Source: Phlegmacium glaucopus (lineage: Eukaryota; Basidiomycota; Agaricomycetes; Agaricales; Cortinariaceae). From it: a DNA stretch of 64,000 nt. Below, in pieces: positions 27,661 through 39,219 of the stretch. Under the pieces are notes generated by a model. The model was not told the DNA's origin and made no database searches. It saw only the letters and a program-made list of their open reading frames with translations. Position numbers and translations under genes: made by a program. Every line of letters begins with the position of its first letter. The first letter of the stretch is position 1. The stretch lies in the NCBI GenBank assembly GCA_015039465.1, contig MU130702.1, positions 580,861-644,860 on the forward strand. Reading direction: 5' to 3'.

Positions 27661-28987
27661 ATGCCATCACTAACCATGTCCACTGATATCTCTCTCAATT
27701 CTCCTCCAAAACCAAAGCTGAAACCCAAACCTCAGCTTCCTCCACGTAAACCTGAGAGTCTTCTATACCCACCACTTGATCGGACTCCCTTGAACAACAC
27801 TACCTCCTCGCACGCTCCCTCATCCTCCATATCTTCCTTTCATTCGGTCTCTCTTTCCTCTGACACAGATACCAGTACTCCAGGCTCAGTATCCAACTTC
27901 ATTGCAACATTTCCTGTTGACTTGGATCGAACCCCAAATGGCAACAAGAACCATGAAGCAGACGACATCAGTCTTACCGAGTCTTATGAAAATGTATCTA
28001 CTACATCCTTAGCCAGCCCTGCTACCGAACGCTTGATCACCCTTGATTGGGAGAAGGCCATGGCAAAACGCAAGGCCGTACCCCCAAAGTTGCCCAAGCG
28101 TCCTAGTTCGACAAAATTCGCAGTAAAATCACCTCCTCCTCCTCCTCCTTACCCCATAAGGCGCGTAGCTTCTGGCTCTCATTCCACATCTTCGTTGCCA
28201 GCCATTAAACCTACCCTTTCAACAACTTCATCATCAAGTGCCATTGCCACCAGCTATACGCCGCGGAGGATCGCACCACCTCCGCCTCCCTCCCGCTCTT
28301 CAGATCGGTCTTCCATCGTTAGCACTACAACTACCTACAGCCTCTCTTCCAGCTCACAGAGTCATCAATCACACAATCTCTATTCCCCGTCTGCGTTAAG
28401 TTTAAAGATCAAACGACCTACCCCTGTCCCTCTCGCCGCCCGCAAGCGCTATGAGGGCGTGTTCAACGCAAATGTTATACAACGACGCAAAGCTGAGAAT
28501 CGCAAGCTGAACGAAAAACCAGCGCTGTTGAGTGTGGCGGAGGCAAGATCCAGGAGGGCAGCTGGCTGGCGGGGCTTGTCGGTGGACCTACTTACTGCAA
28601 CCGATATCCCACAACAGCTTGACCATGGAAATAACGATGACATTGTTGGTCCAGATGAAAAGTTGGAAGGTCCTATCGTAAGGCAGATATGGAAACGTTC
28701 TAGATTGGACAATTCACGTCTAGCAGAGATATGGTAGGTTGTTCTTGTGGTTCTTTCTACATGAACTATTCTGATTTCCTTGTTATTGCAGGAACGGTTG
28801 TGATTTGACAGGTCAGGGTGCTCTTGGTCTTGAGGCTTTTGTCAAAGGCATGTGGCGAATAGATGAAGAGCTCAGACGAATGCAGTCACAAGTTATCAAG
28901 GCGGCTAGCAATGCTAGCCTAGGTTCTTACCGGTCAAATTCACATCGCTCAAACACGACACAAAAGTCTAGAGACATCCTTCGCTGA
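27661..28987 (+). CDS. EH-domain protein of the Irs4/Tax4 type
   Basis: The protein is about 420 aa. The N-terminal two thirds are disordered, rich in Pro and Ser, with SH3-ligand-like stretches (PPRKP, PPPPPPYPIRR, APPPPPSRSS). The C-terminus carries a single EH (Eps15 homology) domain: GPDEKLEGPIVRQIWKRSRL, then LAEIWNGCDLTGQGALGLEAF, then VKGMWRIDEELRRMQ. One intron falls inside the EH domain after AEIW. Yeast Irs4/Tax4 bind and activate the phosphoinositide 5-phosphatase Inp51, and this protein has the same plan. The first ATG (27661) is 9 bp from the opposite gene's start; a second in-frame ATG at 27676 is an alternative. Confidence 0.8.
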
Positions 28988-29111
28988 CCGGATGTTCTAG
29001 TGCCACTCATGATACAGACAAAAATTCATACGTTGGGTTGGTTTGGGATGAAGGAAGGCTAACTATGACGGCAGTAATATAACAATGCAAGTTCAAAATG
29101 CGTGTATCTAT

Positions 29112-32100
29112 CTACATCACCACAGCAGGTCCATCTCGTCGTCCATAAATCTGGGCCAGTAACCCCAAAACGCCTCCATCTTCCATGTTCTCGTCTTCCT
29201 CTTCCTCCACCGCCTTTCCAACGTACCGTTTCGTTCCATCCACATATGATCCTCCCAACCCGCTTGCAACACCTTCATCGACCGCGATCTCTTCAGATGA
29301 TCTTCCAGGCTCCTTTCTCGTCCTCGACACCCCCGTCGAAGTAGCACTTAACTTCATACTACCTTGAGAGTCCCCAAGCACGGCACTGGGGGCTGTCGAG
29401 AGATCGCCGAAGACTGATGCAACCAACGCAGGGCCAGCACCAGCACCCAGCATACCTGACACCCCCATCACGCTTCCTCCCAAGCCTCTTCTTCTACCCA
29501 CTGCGGTTGCCAGCCTACTTTCTCGTAGAGCCATGTCAACTGAACTCTCTTGTGGAGGATCACTTGCAAAGTGTACCGCTCCTGCCGCCTCTGAGCCTCC
29601 TGCAAGACCAGTATTGTGATGGCGTCTTCTAGCATTTAAGTCGATCATCCTACTCAAATAAAGTGACCCCGACTGATCGGTAGGATTCCAATCAGGATTA
29701 GTAGCCTAAGAATATAATCGTCGTAGCGTCAATAAAATAAAAGACACCCTAAAAGCAAATGGAAAAAGACCTTGAAATTAAGGAAACTTTTCTCCATTTT
29801 ACCCTCATTGGAGACCATTTTTTTGTCATGCGCTTGTGTAGGAGCGCCAAATTTGATGTTGCCATGCCGTTCAAAGTTGAACTCGGCGAAGCTGCACACA
29901 TAGCCTCGTCCGTCTACATGGACAGAAAATTCCCGGAAGAAATCAATGATGGCGGGGGCACAAGCAGGTAGGGAGAACCAAAGGACGAAGGGTGTCAGAA
30001 CCACTGAAATGAGTTCCTGAGCAAAGATAAGAATTTTCATAGCGAACAATTCTCCGAATTCTTGATGAACCTAGAATCATATTGGGTTGAATATGAGTAC
30101 TAGGTAAAATTTGGGCAAAAAAAAGGTCGAAGCCTACCTTCTTGCTATGTAGCTGACTTTTCCATTCATCCGGCATATAATGGGTGTACATGATCACTTC
30201 CGTCATCAATACTTCTGGGTCAAAAACTCTGTTGTCTTCCGGAACCATCCCCCTTGCGACGGTAAGAATGGCGCCAAAAATCCCAATATAAAAGACGACT
30301 GTTCTGTGCGGTGTGATCTCAAAGTGGAGGAAGAGGTCGGGATCTATTACTGTAGCGAGAACTAGAACGGCTGCAAAGGAACCCGCGATGAAGGCAACGA
30401 ATCTAATTGTTTCTTATAGGTTTAGCATAAGGCAACATGTATAACATGCCACTTACCGCATGATGTGCGTCATTTTCTCATTGGGAAATTGCCCAATGTA
30501 CATATCTGCTAGGGGATAACTTTCGTCCAACCGTCGAGTAAATATGTGTGACAGTTCATTAAACTCCCGAAATTTCCAGCTAGCAAAGGAAGTGTATCGT
30601 CGACCGCCGATGGTCGATGGGTCCTTATGATATTGCTGCCGAATAAAAGCAAAACATAGAATTGAACCTTATTCCCACCATGTTAAACATGTCTCCTACC
30701 TCGAAATACCTGAAGAAAGAGTACATCAGGACGTAAAGAACGATGAACGGGGCAAATATTGCATTAAGAATGCCCATGAAGATGAACCTCCTCTTTAATC
30801 TAGATAAATGAACGTGAATGATTAAGTACTTTTCAAGAGAACGTTGAACCTACCCTTCAATCAAAGCCACCCGGTTCTTGGCTTTCAAAAACACTTTCCT
30901 TACTTTCCCGTGTTCATCAAATAGATACTCCATAAGACAAAACCTTAGATTCCATTCCAAGGCTTGCGTCAGTACCTTTCCTTTGCCTTGAGCTTCAGCG
31001 CCAAACCCAAATTTCTTAATAGCCCTCGGCCATGGTACTCGGAGGTCCAAGAGGTCTTTGTTGAATAGTGCAATTAGATAGTTTTCTTGCCGCATAATTC
31101 TATTGGCAATATCATGAGCATCGAGTTTAGCTGTGGTTGTGTCGTCCGCCTTTCTCCCTTTGTTTGAGGATATGGCGGTCAGGGGGTTCTCTTCGCGAAT
31201 TGCGGCAATTCGTCGAACAACTTCCGACCATGAGATGGTTTGTATGTCGGCCTGGAGATATCTGTCAAACAAATATGTCTTGTTATGTATGAAAATCTTA
31301 CGTCGGGAATCTTGAGTAAATAAGTGTAGAAATTATACATATCAACCAGGCGTATGACGCCCACGACGTAGGCGATGATTTGCCAAATGTAGAATGCAGT
31401 GAAAAGCAAGAAAAACAATAAGGTAAATCCTGAGAACCTGACAGACATATTCAAATCTGGATCATTACTAGAAGCAGGTAGGATACACACCTGGAAATAC
31501 AGTGATCCACAACAATATCAGAGAGTCGGGTGTGATCTTTGTGTCGCAAACCGGTGTAATTTATACACCCAAGAAGGAAGGTTGAGAAACCTATCACGAA
31601 ACCTACTGTACTGAGACAATTTTTAGTGTGAGTAAAGTTGACTTTAAATCGCAAAAGGCACTAACAGTAGATTCAGCCCCCGGGCAAGTGCAATGCTATA
31701 TATTCCTTTGCCGTCGTAGTAGGAATACACTTCCAAAAGAAACGCGTCAAGGTTATAAACATTGACCCAGTTCCACAATGCTTTCTCGTAGTCATCTAGC
31801 CCTCGCATTGGTTTATGGTATCTGGAAGGCGAACCTTGACGAGATGACGAGTAATTGGATTCTCCTGGGGTTGGTTCTTTAATTAGGCCTGAGGGTTGAG
31901 GTGACGTCGATACGGGAGATGATGTATAAGGGATTTTAGATTTAGATTTAGACACAACCTTAGGTGAAGTTGGTGGTAGCTTTCTTCCTTCTGTTGAGTA
32001 AAGAGACTGTCCTCGTCTATGATCCTGTTTTTGAGGTTGTTCCTCTGATTGGGAAGAAGGGACTGGGTTGGAGGCAGCCTCGACTAAGAAACTGGGAGGC

Positions 32101-32486
32101 ACTTCGTCATCAGAGGAGTCCCGTTCGTGTATCTTATCTTCCTTATGGATGTTGGGATGTAGAATTCCCATCTCAGACGCCCCAGGATTCCATGCAACTC
32201 GACGTTTCCCTTGCGATTTCGTCGACGATCGTTTAGCTTCGTGTGACCCGGAGCCGTGGAATATGGCACTACGACCAGCCTCCAAATCAACGTCCTCGTG
32301 ATTGTTAATATCGTCATCACCGTTCTCCTCAACAATAGATTGATTCGCTTGCATGTATCCATGGTAATTACTGTTCATGGGATTAATCATGTTTAGAAAA
32401 GGACGCAAGCTGGAAGTAGTCATTGAGGCTCCAATAGAATTTGGATTTGGTATCGGTCGTTTGGAACGAGATGTAGATTTCGACAT
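29112..32486 (-). CDS. ATG9: Autophagy-related membrane protein Atg9
   Basis: This is a multi-pass lipid scramblase on vesicles that seed the phagophore. Splicing gives about 980 aa. I chose the ATG at 32486 (MSKSTSRSKRP) over one 15 nt upstream. A long disordered N-terminus precedes the core. Core blocks are WNWVNVYNLDAFLLEVYSYY, GFVIGFSTFLLGCINYTGL, IQTISWSEVVRRI, RIMRQENYLIALFNKDLLDL, LEWNLRFCLMEYLF, RRFIFMGILNAIFAPFIVLY, SWKFREFNELSHIFTRRL, FPNEKMTHIMRFVAFIAGSF and FGELFAMKILIFAQELISV. Four or more membrane helices are evident. The C-terminal tail is low-complexity and acidic (EEEEDENMEDGG). About eight short introns are present. Confidence 0.95.
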
Positions 32487-32588
32487 TGTGTTACAGAACA
32501 AAGGGGGACCTCCACTGCGGTTAGGTTTACCCTATTGCTCAGCTCTAATAGCACTGGCCTCTGTTGAGACAGTGACAGTAGATGGAAA

Positions 32589-32610
32589 GTGATCGGAAAT
32601 GTCCGATCAC
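32589..32610. repeat. 9-bp perfect inverted repeat upstream of ATG9
   Basis: GTGATCGGA (32589-32597) and TCCGATCAC (32602-32610) form a perfect dyad with a 4-nt centre, about 100 bp upstream of the ATG9 start. It overlaps a CACGTG E-box at 32608-32613. The site is either a dyad-binding-protein target or a short hairpin in the 3' tail of LEU4. The function is inferred. Confidence 0.35.
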
Positions 32611-32762
32611 GTGCATCCTAAGTCATCCATATTGCTAGCTCAGTACTAGTAGCTGTACTATGTATGATGATGTATTATCATCCATGGTTATAGGGAACTC
32701 ATATATCAAATTTAGATATTATAGTAGGTACATTGTTGATCGGGGTTGGATGTTTTCCTAGA

Positions 32763-35348
32763 TCAGGGTCCCGTTTTCTTGATGACAGCGTTCAGATTGC
32801 TGGTCGCTGCCAAGACTGCTCGGATACCAGAAGCCGTGATATCAGTGTCGGCAGCAACGCCCCATGCGTACGTCTTCTTCATCCCGGGTACTTCGTACGA
32901 GAGTTCTACATAGGATGCAGCAATGACCTCGGTACCTTCTCCAACTGAATGCTCCGAGTATTCACGAATACGTAAAGACCCATCGATGATAGAATGCAAA
33001 GCGGAGAGTGTTGAGGATAGCGGACCATTCCCATTGCCCGTCACTGATCGCGGTTCGCCTTCGACAAAAATTGTGCCGACGAACTGTCGCCCATCATCTC
33101 CCACATGGTCCAACTTGAAAACACCCAGAGAGAACTTTGATGACGGGTATCCAAATCCATATGTGGTGCGAAATAATTCACTGAGAGCGCTGACTGAGAT
33201 GTTGCCGCCAAGGTCCCTCGTTGATCTTTGAACAACCTCAAAGAATGATGACTGCAAGCGTCGTGGAAGTTCGAGACCCAATGAGTTAACAATAGCGCTG
33301 GCGATATCTGCTTGTCCCGACCGGGCATTGAAACCTACACTCAACTCGAGCTCGGGCAGAGGGCGATCGCCAATAAAGTTATTGACAGCACTCAGTAGAG
33401 CACGAAGACCCGAACCAGCGATATCTGGGTCAATACCAACACCCCACCATGACTGGGTCGATTTTCGGTCTCCAGAAGGTACAAGTTCGACATACGATGC
33501 TGCTTTGACATCCGTGCCTTCGCCAATGGAATGCTCTGTGTAATCACGGATAGCGAGATCAATGTCAAGATGCACACGGAGGGCATCCAAAAGTGCAGAC
33601 AGGGGGCCATTTCCTTGTCCTCTGATGACACGATAAACACCATCGACTGAGAGGGTTCCATCAAATCGTCGACGCTCGTCTGGAACATCGTCTCCGGCAG
33701 GTTCGTCCCCAGGTTCTGCAGAGATCTTGAAATTTCGAAGGGCCAATCTACCTTGGTATTTAGACCCCCCGAAATGATAAGTACTGCGGAACGCTGTGGT
33801 TATGTCGTCGACAGTCATTTCTCGCGCTTCTCGATCCGAAATAGACTGGACGACTTGGTAGAACGAAATTTGCAGCTTGCGGGGAAGGTCCAGATGCAAA
33901 TGTTGCTTTACAAGGTATGCTATTCCTCCTTTTCCGGATTGTGAGTTTACTCTGATGACGGCCTCATAAGTTTGACCGAGATCAGCTGGATCAATAGGAA
34001 GGTATGGCATGTCCCAGTATCGAGGCTGGCCTTTACCGGCAGCCTTGATATGTCTGAGTGTCTGAGCCTCAAAACCTTTCTTGATGGCATCTTGATGTGA
34101 GCCTGAAAAGGCTGTGAACACGAGCTCCCCAGCATAAGGATGGCGAGGATGGACAGGGAGGTCGTTGCATTGGGTTACTGTGTCAATGACAGACTGGAGA
34201 TCGCTAAAGTCTAGGCCAGGGTTAATGCCTTGTGTGTAGAGGTTCAACGCGAGGTTGACGAGATCAACGTTTCCCGTGCGCTCGCCATTGCCAAACAGAC
34301 AGCCTTCAACACGCTGCCCTCCAGCAAGCATCCCGAGTTCAGCTGATGCTATTCCGGTACCTATTTACAAGGAAAGTTATAGTTATAGTGACGTATCCAC
34401 GTTTTTCATACAGACAAAGTTTACCTCGATCATTGTGGGGATGTAGACTGACAATCACCTTGTCTCTTTCAGAAATATTACTGCAGAAATATTCGATCTA
34501 GCCTTGTGGTCAATAGGAATATTGTAATGCATCTATAGTTGACGAACCTGGTCAGCATAATGATTTGGAGGTGCGATTTCAACTGTTGAAGGCAAATTGA
34601 AGATGATACGATCTTCGCCAGTTCCTGCCTTTCCCCATGCAATCTTGACTGCTTCGCATATCTCCAAGGCGAATTCGGGTTCGGTTTGGGTGAAGGTTTC
34701 GGGACTATACTCATACTTGAATTTAGTTCCATATTTTGCAGTATATTCCTCTGTCAGTTGGCGAATGAGCTTAGTATGTTCAACAGCCAACTGGACAGTT
34801 TGTTCCTTGGAGTTTCGAAAGACAACATCTCGGAAAGTAGGTGCCGTTGCGTTGTACATATGAATAATCGCATGTCGTGCGCCTGCGACAGCATCGACGG
34901 TGCGTCTGACCAAGTCTTCTCGGGCAGGGGTCAAAACCTACTCAACAAGAGTTCGGCAAAAAGTCAAAATTTTAAATAGATTAGACAGACCTGGATCCAA
35001 ACGTCGTCTGGGATCTCATTGTTTTCAACAAGACCACGTACGAACTGGAAATCTGTATCACTGGCTGCTGGATATGCAACTTCGATTTCCTTGACGCCAC
35101 ATTTTATAAGCTGTCTGAAGAAGGTGGTTTTTTGTTCGATTGTCATTGGGTTGGAGAGAGCTTGGTTACCATCCCTTAGGTCAGTGGACAGCCAGATTGG
35201 AACGTCGGTGAAAGTTTTTGACGGCCATCGACGATTGGCAATGTTTAAAGGGGTATACGGCTTGTACTTTTGGGAAGGATCAGCTCTGCATTGGATTTAA
35301 GAAAAATGAAGTCAACCTGAGTGCAATGAGGACTTACAGCATGGGCAT
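32763..35348 (-). CDS. LEU4: 2-isopropylmalate synthase with duplicated C-terminal regulatory half
   Basis: It condenses acetyl-CoA with 2-ketoisovalerate, the first committed step of leucine synthesis. A short first exon (MPML) splices to [20 protein letters not shown]. The HMGL-like TIM barrel has [12 protein letters not shown], the metal-binding [12 protein letters not shown] and [19 protein letters not shown]. After the barrel the subdomain plus LeuA-dimer unit occurs twice. Copy A (33378-33962) has [14 protein letters not shown] and [15 protein letters not shown]. Copy B (32796-33353) has [14 protein letters not shown] and [15 protein letters not shown]. Both copies end in a W-G-V-x-x-D-x-D-I-x-x-S-G-[LI]-R-A strand-helix. 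Splicing gives about 785 aa against 619 in yeast Leu4. The gene is divergent from GUS1 (121 bp). Confidence 0.95.
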
Positions 35349-35469
35349 CGTGAAAAGTAGGAGTCTGAGGAGTTGAAATTTGGTACAATTTTATCAAGAT
35401 TGCATGTGACCAATGGAGTCAGATCTAATAGTGGTCCACAGAGGCACAGACTCTTTTTTGTTCGCAGCC

Positions 35470-38206
35470 ATGTCGGCGACTCTCACCATACCTTCAAAGC
35501 AATCGCCGTTTCCTTATGCTGCAGCTGCAATTGCTGCTTATACCGGAAAATCTGTTATAAACATAGACGATTCTGCGACTGCAATAAATCTTGACATCAA
35601 TGGCTCCTCGATCAACGAGGAAGAGGCTATCGTTCAAATTCTTGCAAAAGAGATGGGACTTTCTGAGGATAGTGAAAAGGCACTCATATTCTCAATCACC
35701 ATCTTTAATCGATTAACAGCTATTATTTTAGACCCCAAGATTTTTTGCCCTAGCAAACACACTGCGAACTCTAAACGTTTTCCCGGAAATCGTTTCATCA
35801 CTGGACACGATTGACGATCATCTTACCTTTCGAACTTGGCTTATTTCTCACGAAATATCTAGTGCAGATTGGATTCTTTGGGGGTCATTGAAAGGTTTGA
35901 CGATTTGATCGCCGCATCCATGACGTCTTCTAAACTTCCACTTCAGGGAACATTAAAGTCCTTGGCCTGTTGAAAAACAACCAGCACCCTCATCTCCGCC
36001 GCTGGTTTTCTCATCTCGAGTCATTAAAATCTACCCAGATTTTACTTGCCGACATTACTGGTGCGAAAGCAAATAAGGCTCGTTCTAATAAGACGGCTGC
36101 CGGTTTTGCACTTGGACTCCAAAATGCCGTGGATGGTCAGGTGGTTACAAGATTTCCGCCAGAGCCTAGCGGTTATTTGCATATTGGACACACTAAAGCA
36201 GCCATTCTCAACCAATACTTTGCAAAGATGTATAACGGTCGATTAATTATTCGCTTTGACGACACAAATCCTTCAAAAGAAAAAGTGAGCTTTTGTGATC
36301 TATTTTCTTAACTTGAAGTTAAGCTTATGAATTTTTTGCAGGCTGAATTTGAGGAAACCATTCTCGAGGACTTGACACTGCTTGACATTCGAGGCGATGT
36401 TGTGACCCACACATCCGATCACTTCGATACTTTATATGAGTATGCTGTCAAATTGATAAAATCTGGGAAGGCCTATGCAGACGACACCGAACAACAGCAG
36501 GTAGAATTTTCGCTATCTCACATTCACACTTCATTGAATGGCACTTCCTCAGATGCGCGACGAACGGTTCAACGGCATCGCATCTAAGCGCAGGAATGCT
36601 ACCGTTGAAGAAAGCTTGAAACAATTCGATGAGATGAAAGCTGGCACGCCTGAAGGCTTACGATGGTGTATCAGAGCCAAAATCAGCGTTGACGATCCGA
36701 ATAAAGCTCTTCGTGATCCCGTTGTCTACCGATGCAACCCTTTACCGCATCACCGCACTGGGTATGTCAAAGTCCACAAAAAAGAAATGTCGCTCAAGAA
36801 ATGTTATTCTTCTAGCGATAAATGGAAGATCTACCCAACATATGACTTCGCTTGCCCTATAGTCGATTCCATTGAAGGAGTTACGCATGCGCTAAGGACT
36901 AATGAATATCGGGATAGAAATCCACAATATCATTGGATGATCGATGCCGCAGGCGTTCGCAAGGTCAACATATGGGATTTCAGGTAGGCAAATTTGTGCT
37001 GGCTGACTCTATAGGGCTAATAGGGTGTAATTCAGTCGCCTTAACTTCATTTACACTCTGCTATCGAAGCGAAAACTCCATTGGTTCGTAGATAAAGGCC
37101 TTGTCAGTGGTTGGGATGATCCTCGATTCCCTACTGTCCGCGGTAAGTAAATCTATTGCGCTTAGACTCTTTACTTAAGGAGTTAACTTAGGAATCCGTC
37201 GACGTGGAATGACTGTCGAAGCTTTGAAACAGTTTATGTTGTCTCAGGGTCCTTCTCAAGCTGTTGTGTCTCTAGAGTGGGACTCCATTTGGACAGCGAA
37301 TAAGAAAATAATTGACCCAATCGCGCCACGACACTGGGCTATAGCTAAAGAAAAATGGTCAGTCTTCGACTTGATGATGTGGAAGGTTCTTTTTTGAGAT
37401 GAGGTCATCTTTCCACAAAGTGTTCTGGCCAAAATCAATGGGGGTCCACCTACACCCGAAGTCAGGTCGATGCCCAAGCATAAGAAGAACGTCGAAGTCG
37501 GCGAGAAGAAAACTGTGTACTCCTCTGTCATTATTATTGCACAGGAGGATGCCGAATCATTCAATTCTGAAGCTAATGAAGAGGTGAAGTTTCGGCATTT
37601 AGTCATGATTCAGTGTGCTCATACAATCAGGTGCAGGTGACCCTAATGGATTGGGGAAATGCCATTGTCCGGTCTAAAGAAGTGGACGCCTCGGGAACTA
37701 TTATTTCGCTCACTATGGATCTCAACCTCGACGGTGACTTCCGCAAAACAGAGAAAAAGATTACATGGCTAGCTCAGTCAACGCCGGACCATCCCCTTCC
37801 CTCTGTTACCCTCGTTGATTTCGACTACTTGATCACCAAGAAAAAACTTGAAGACGATGACGAAGTCGCAGACTTCGTAACGCCCGTCTCAGAGTTCAAG
37901 GAGTTCGCTTATGCAGATGCGAATGTTCTTGACCTGCAGAAAGGAGACATTATCCAATTCGAACGAAAAGGATACTACATCTACGATAACGAAGTTAACG
38001 GAATGCGTGAATTTTTTAAGATTCCAGATGGGAAGGCCGCTGGGATCGCGAGTAAAGCATCCGCGCCAATCGTTCCTTCAGTGCCAGCTGCGACGACGTC
38101 TGCTCCTCCAACATCAATGTATAAAATGGACAAGATCTATTCGGATGATACCAAACTCGACCTAGACACGCGGATGTACAAGATGGAGAATATTTACAAG
38201 TCTTAA
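35470..38206 (+). CDS. GUS1: Cytosolic glutamyl-tRNA synthetase
   Basis: This class I synthetase charges tRNA-Glu in the cytosol. I chose the ATG at 35470 ([20 protein letters not shown]); an in-frame ATG 57 nt upstream is possible. The N-terminal GST-like domain includes [17 protein letters not shown]. The catalytic core has [20 protein letters not shown] (HIGH), [45 protein letters not shown] and the KMSKS equivalent LLSKRKL. The anticodon domain includes [13 protein letters not shown] and [13 protein letters not shown]. Intron 35680-35731 needs a GC donor (GAAAAG|gcactc) to keep the frame into [11 protein letters not shown]. The C-terminus carries two copies of a MYKM-[DE]-[KN]-IY motif. 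Splicing gives about 730 aa. Confidence 0.95.
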
Positions 38207-38323
38207 AAAATATCCCATTCGATCAAAAAAAAAAGATTCAATTGCTTGACTGCATAATTTCTGTGACAAATTTACACGAAATATAACATATCACGTGGCA
38301 TAAATGACGGTGTGACATGGAAT

Positions 38324-38967
38324 TTAAATTGGGAGCTTTTTGAGGATTGCCCATTCGTTTACGGGACCTTCACATCGAACCACCCAGATTTCGTTCGCTT
38401 CAAAACCGTCCATCCAGTCCTCCCCTGCCAGCCCACAATCCAAACTAACGCCGCCTTCACCTCCAGCCCTGATCTTTCCCCGATCCATCAAAGTCTTATA
38501 GAACGCCTCTCTTTCCCCAACTGTAGCATCCTTATCGTCAATGTAACACAACGAAAGATGCGGAAAAGAGGGTGTCCGAGGGACTGCGTGCAATGCTTCA
38601 TGTATGCGCCCATGTAGATCCATTATCTCAGATGTTGGCTCGATGGCGATGTAGACAGATCTGAAGTAATGTGATCCAATTTCCACAGACGATAATTTGA
38701 CTGTTAATGGTGCCTTGGAAGTTGTGACTGATGCTTCGATGTCTGTGAGCTTATTTTCAACAGATAAGGGTAAGGTGGCGACAGTGATATGAGGATGAAA
38801 TTTTGGATAGGATGTTTCTTGAACTGATTTCGTCCTAAGTTGCCCCGTGTCCATGACATTCTGTAGCCGTTGAGCATCGGTGGCGCTGGGAACGATCCAC
38901 AGAGATATACCTATAATTCGAAATTTATTTTAGCGAAACGAAAGTCGTTCCATGTTCATGTACCCAT
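38324..38967 (-). CDS. CPD1: 2H phosphoesterase, 2',3'-cyclic phosphodiesterase (Cpd1-like)
   Basis: The protein is about 195 aa. A 4-nt coding first exon (ATGG) splices to GISLWIVPSATDAQRLQNVM. The two catalytic H-x-[ST] motifs are clear: FHPHITVATLPL and FPHLSLCYIDD. The spacing and length match the plant/fungal cyclic phosphodiesterases that open ADP-ribose 1'',2''-cyclic phosphate left by tRNA splicing. It lies convergent to GUS1 with 117 bp between stops. The exact substrate is inferred from the family. Confidence 0.85.
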
Positions 38968-39219
38968 AGCTTTAATTTGCAGTGTTCGGTTAAGATTGGA
39001 AGCAATAATGAAGAGACCAAGTCACGGTCACTGAAATAATTAAAATATGAATGACTCAATGCACTATATAATAAAGAAACTGATCCTTTAAATACAGAAG
39101 AGATACAGGGAGAAAACCAAGTGGGGGTTACAATACATACGAACAGATTGCGAATAGTTGTGTCAATGAGTGGGGGCGTTACAGGCCAGCTTTGCATTTA
39201 ATACACAATATGCCGACTT

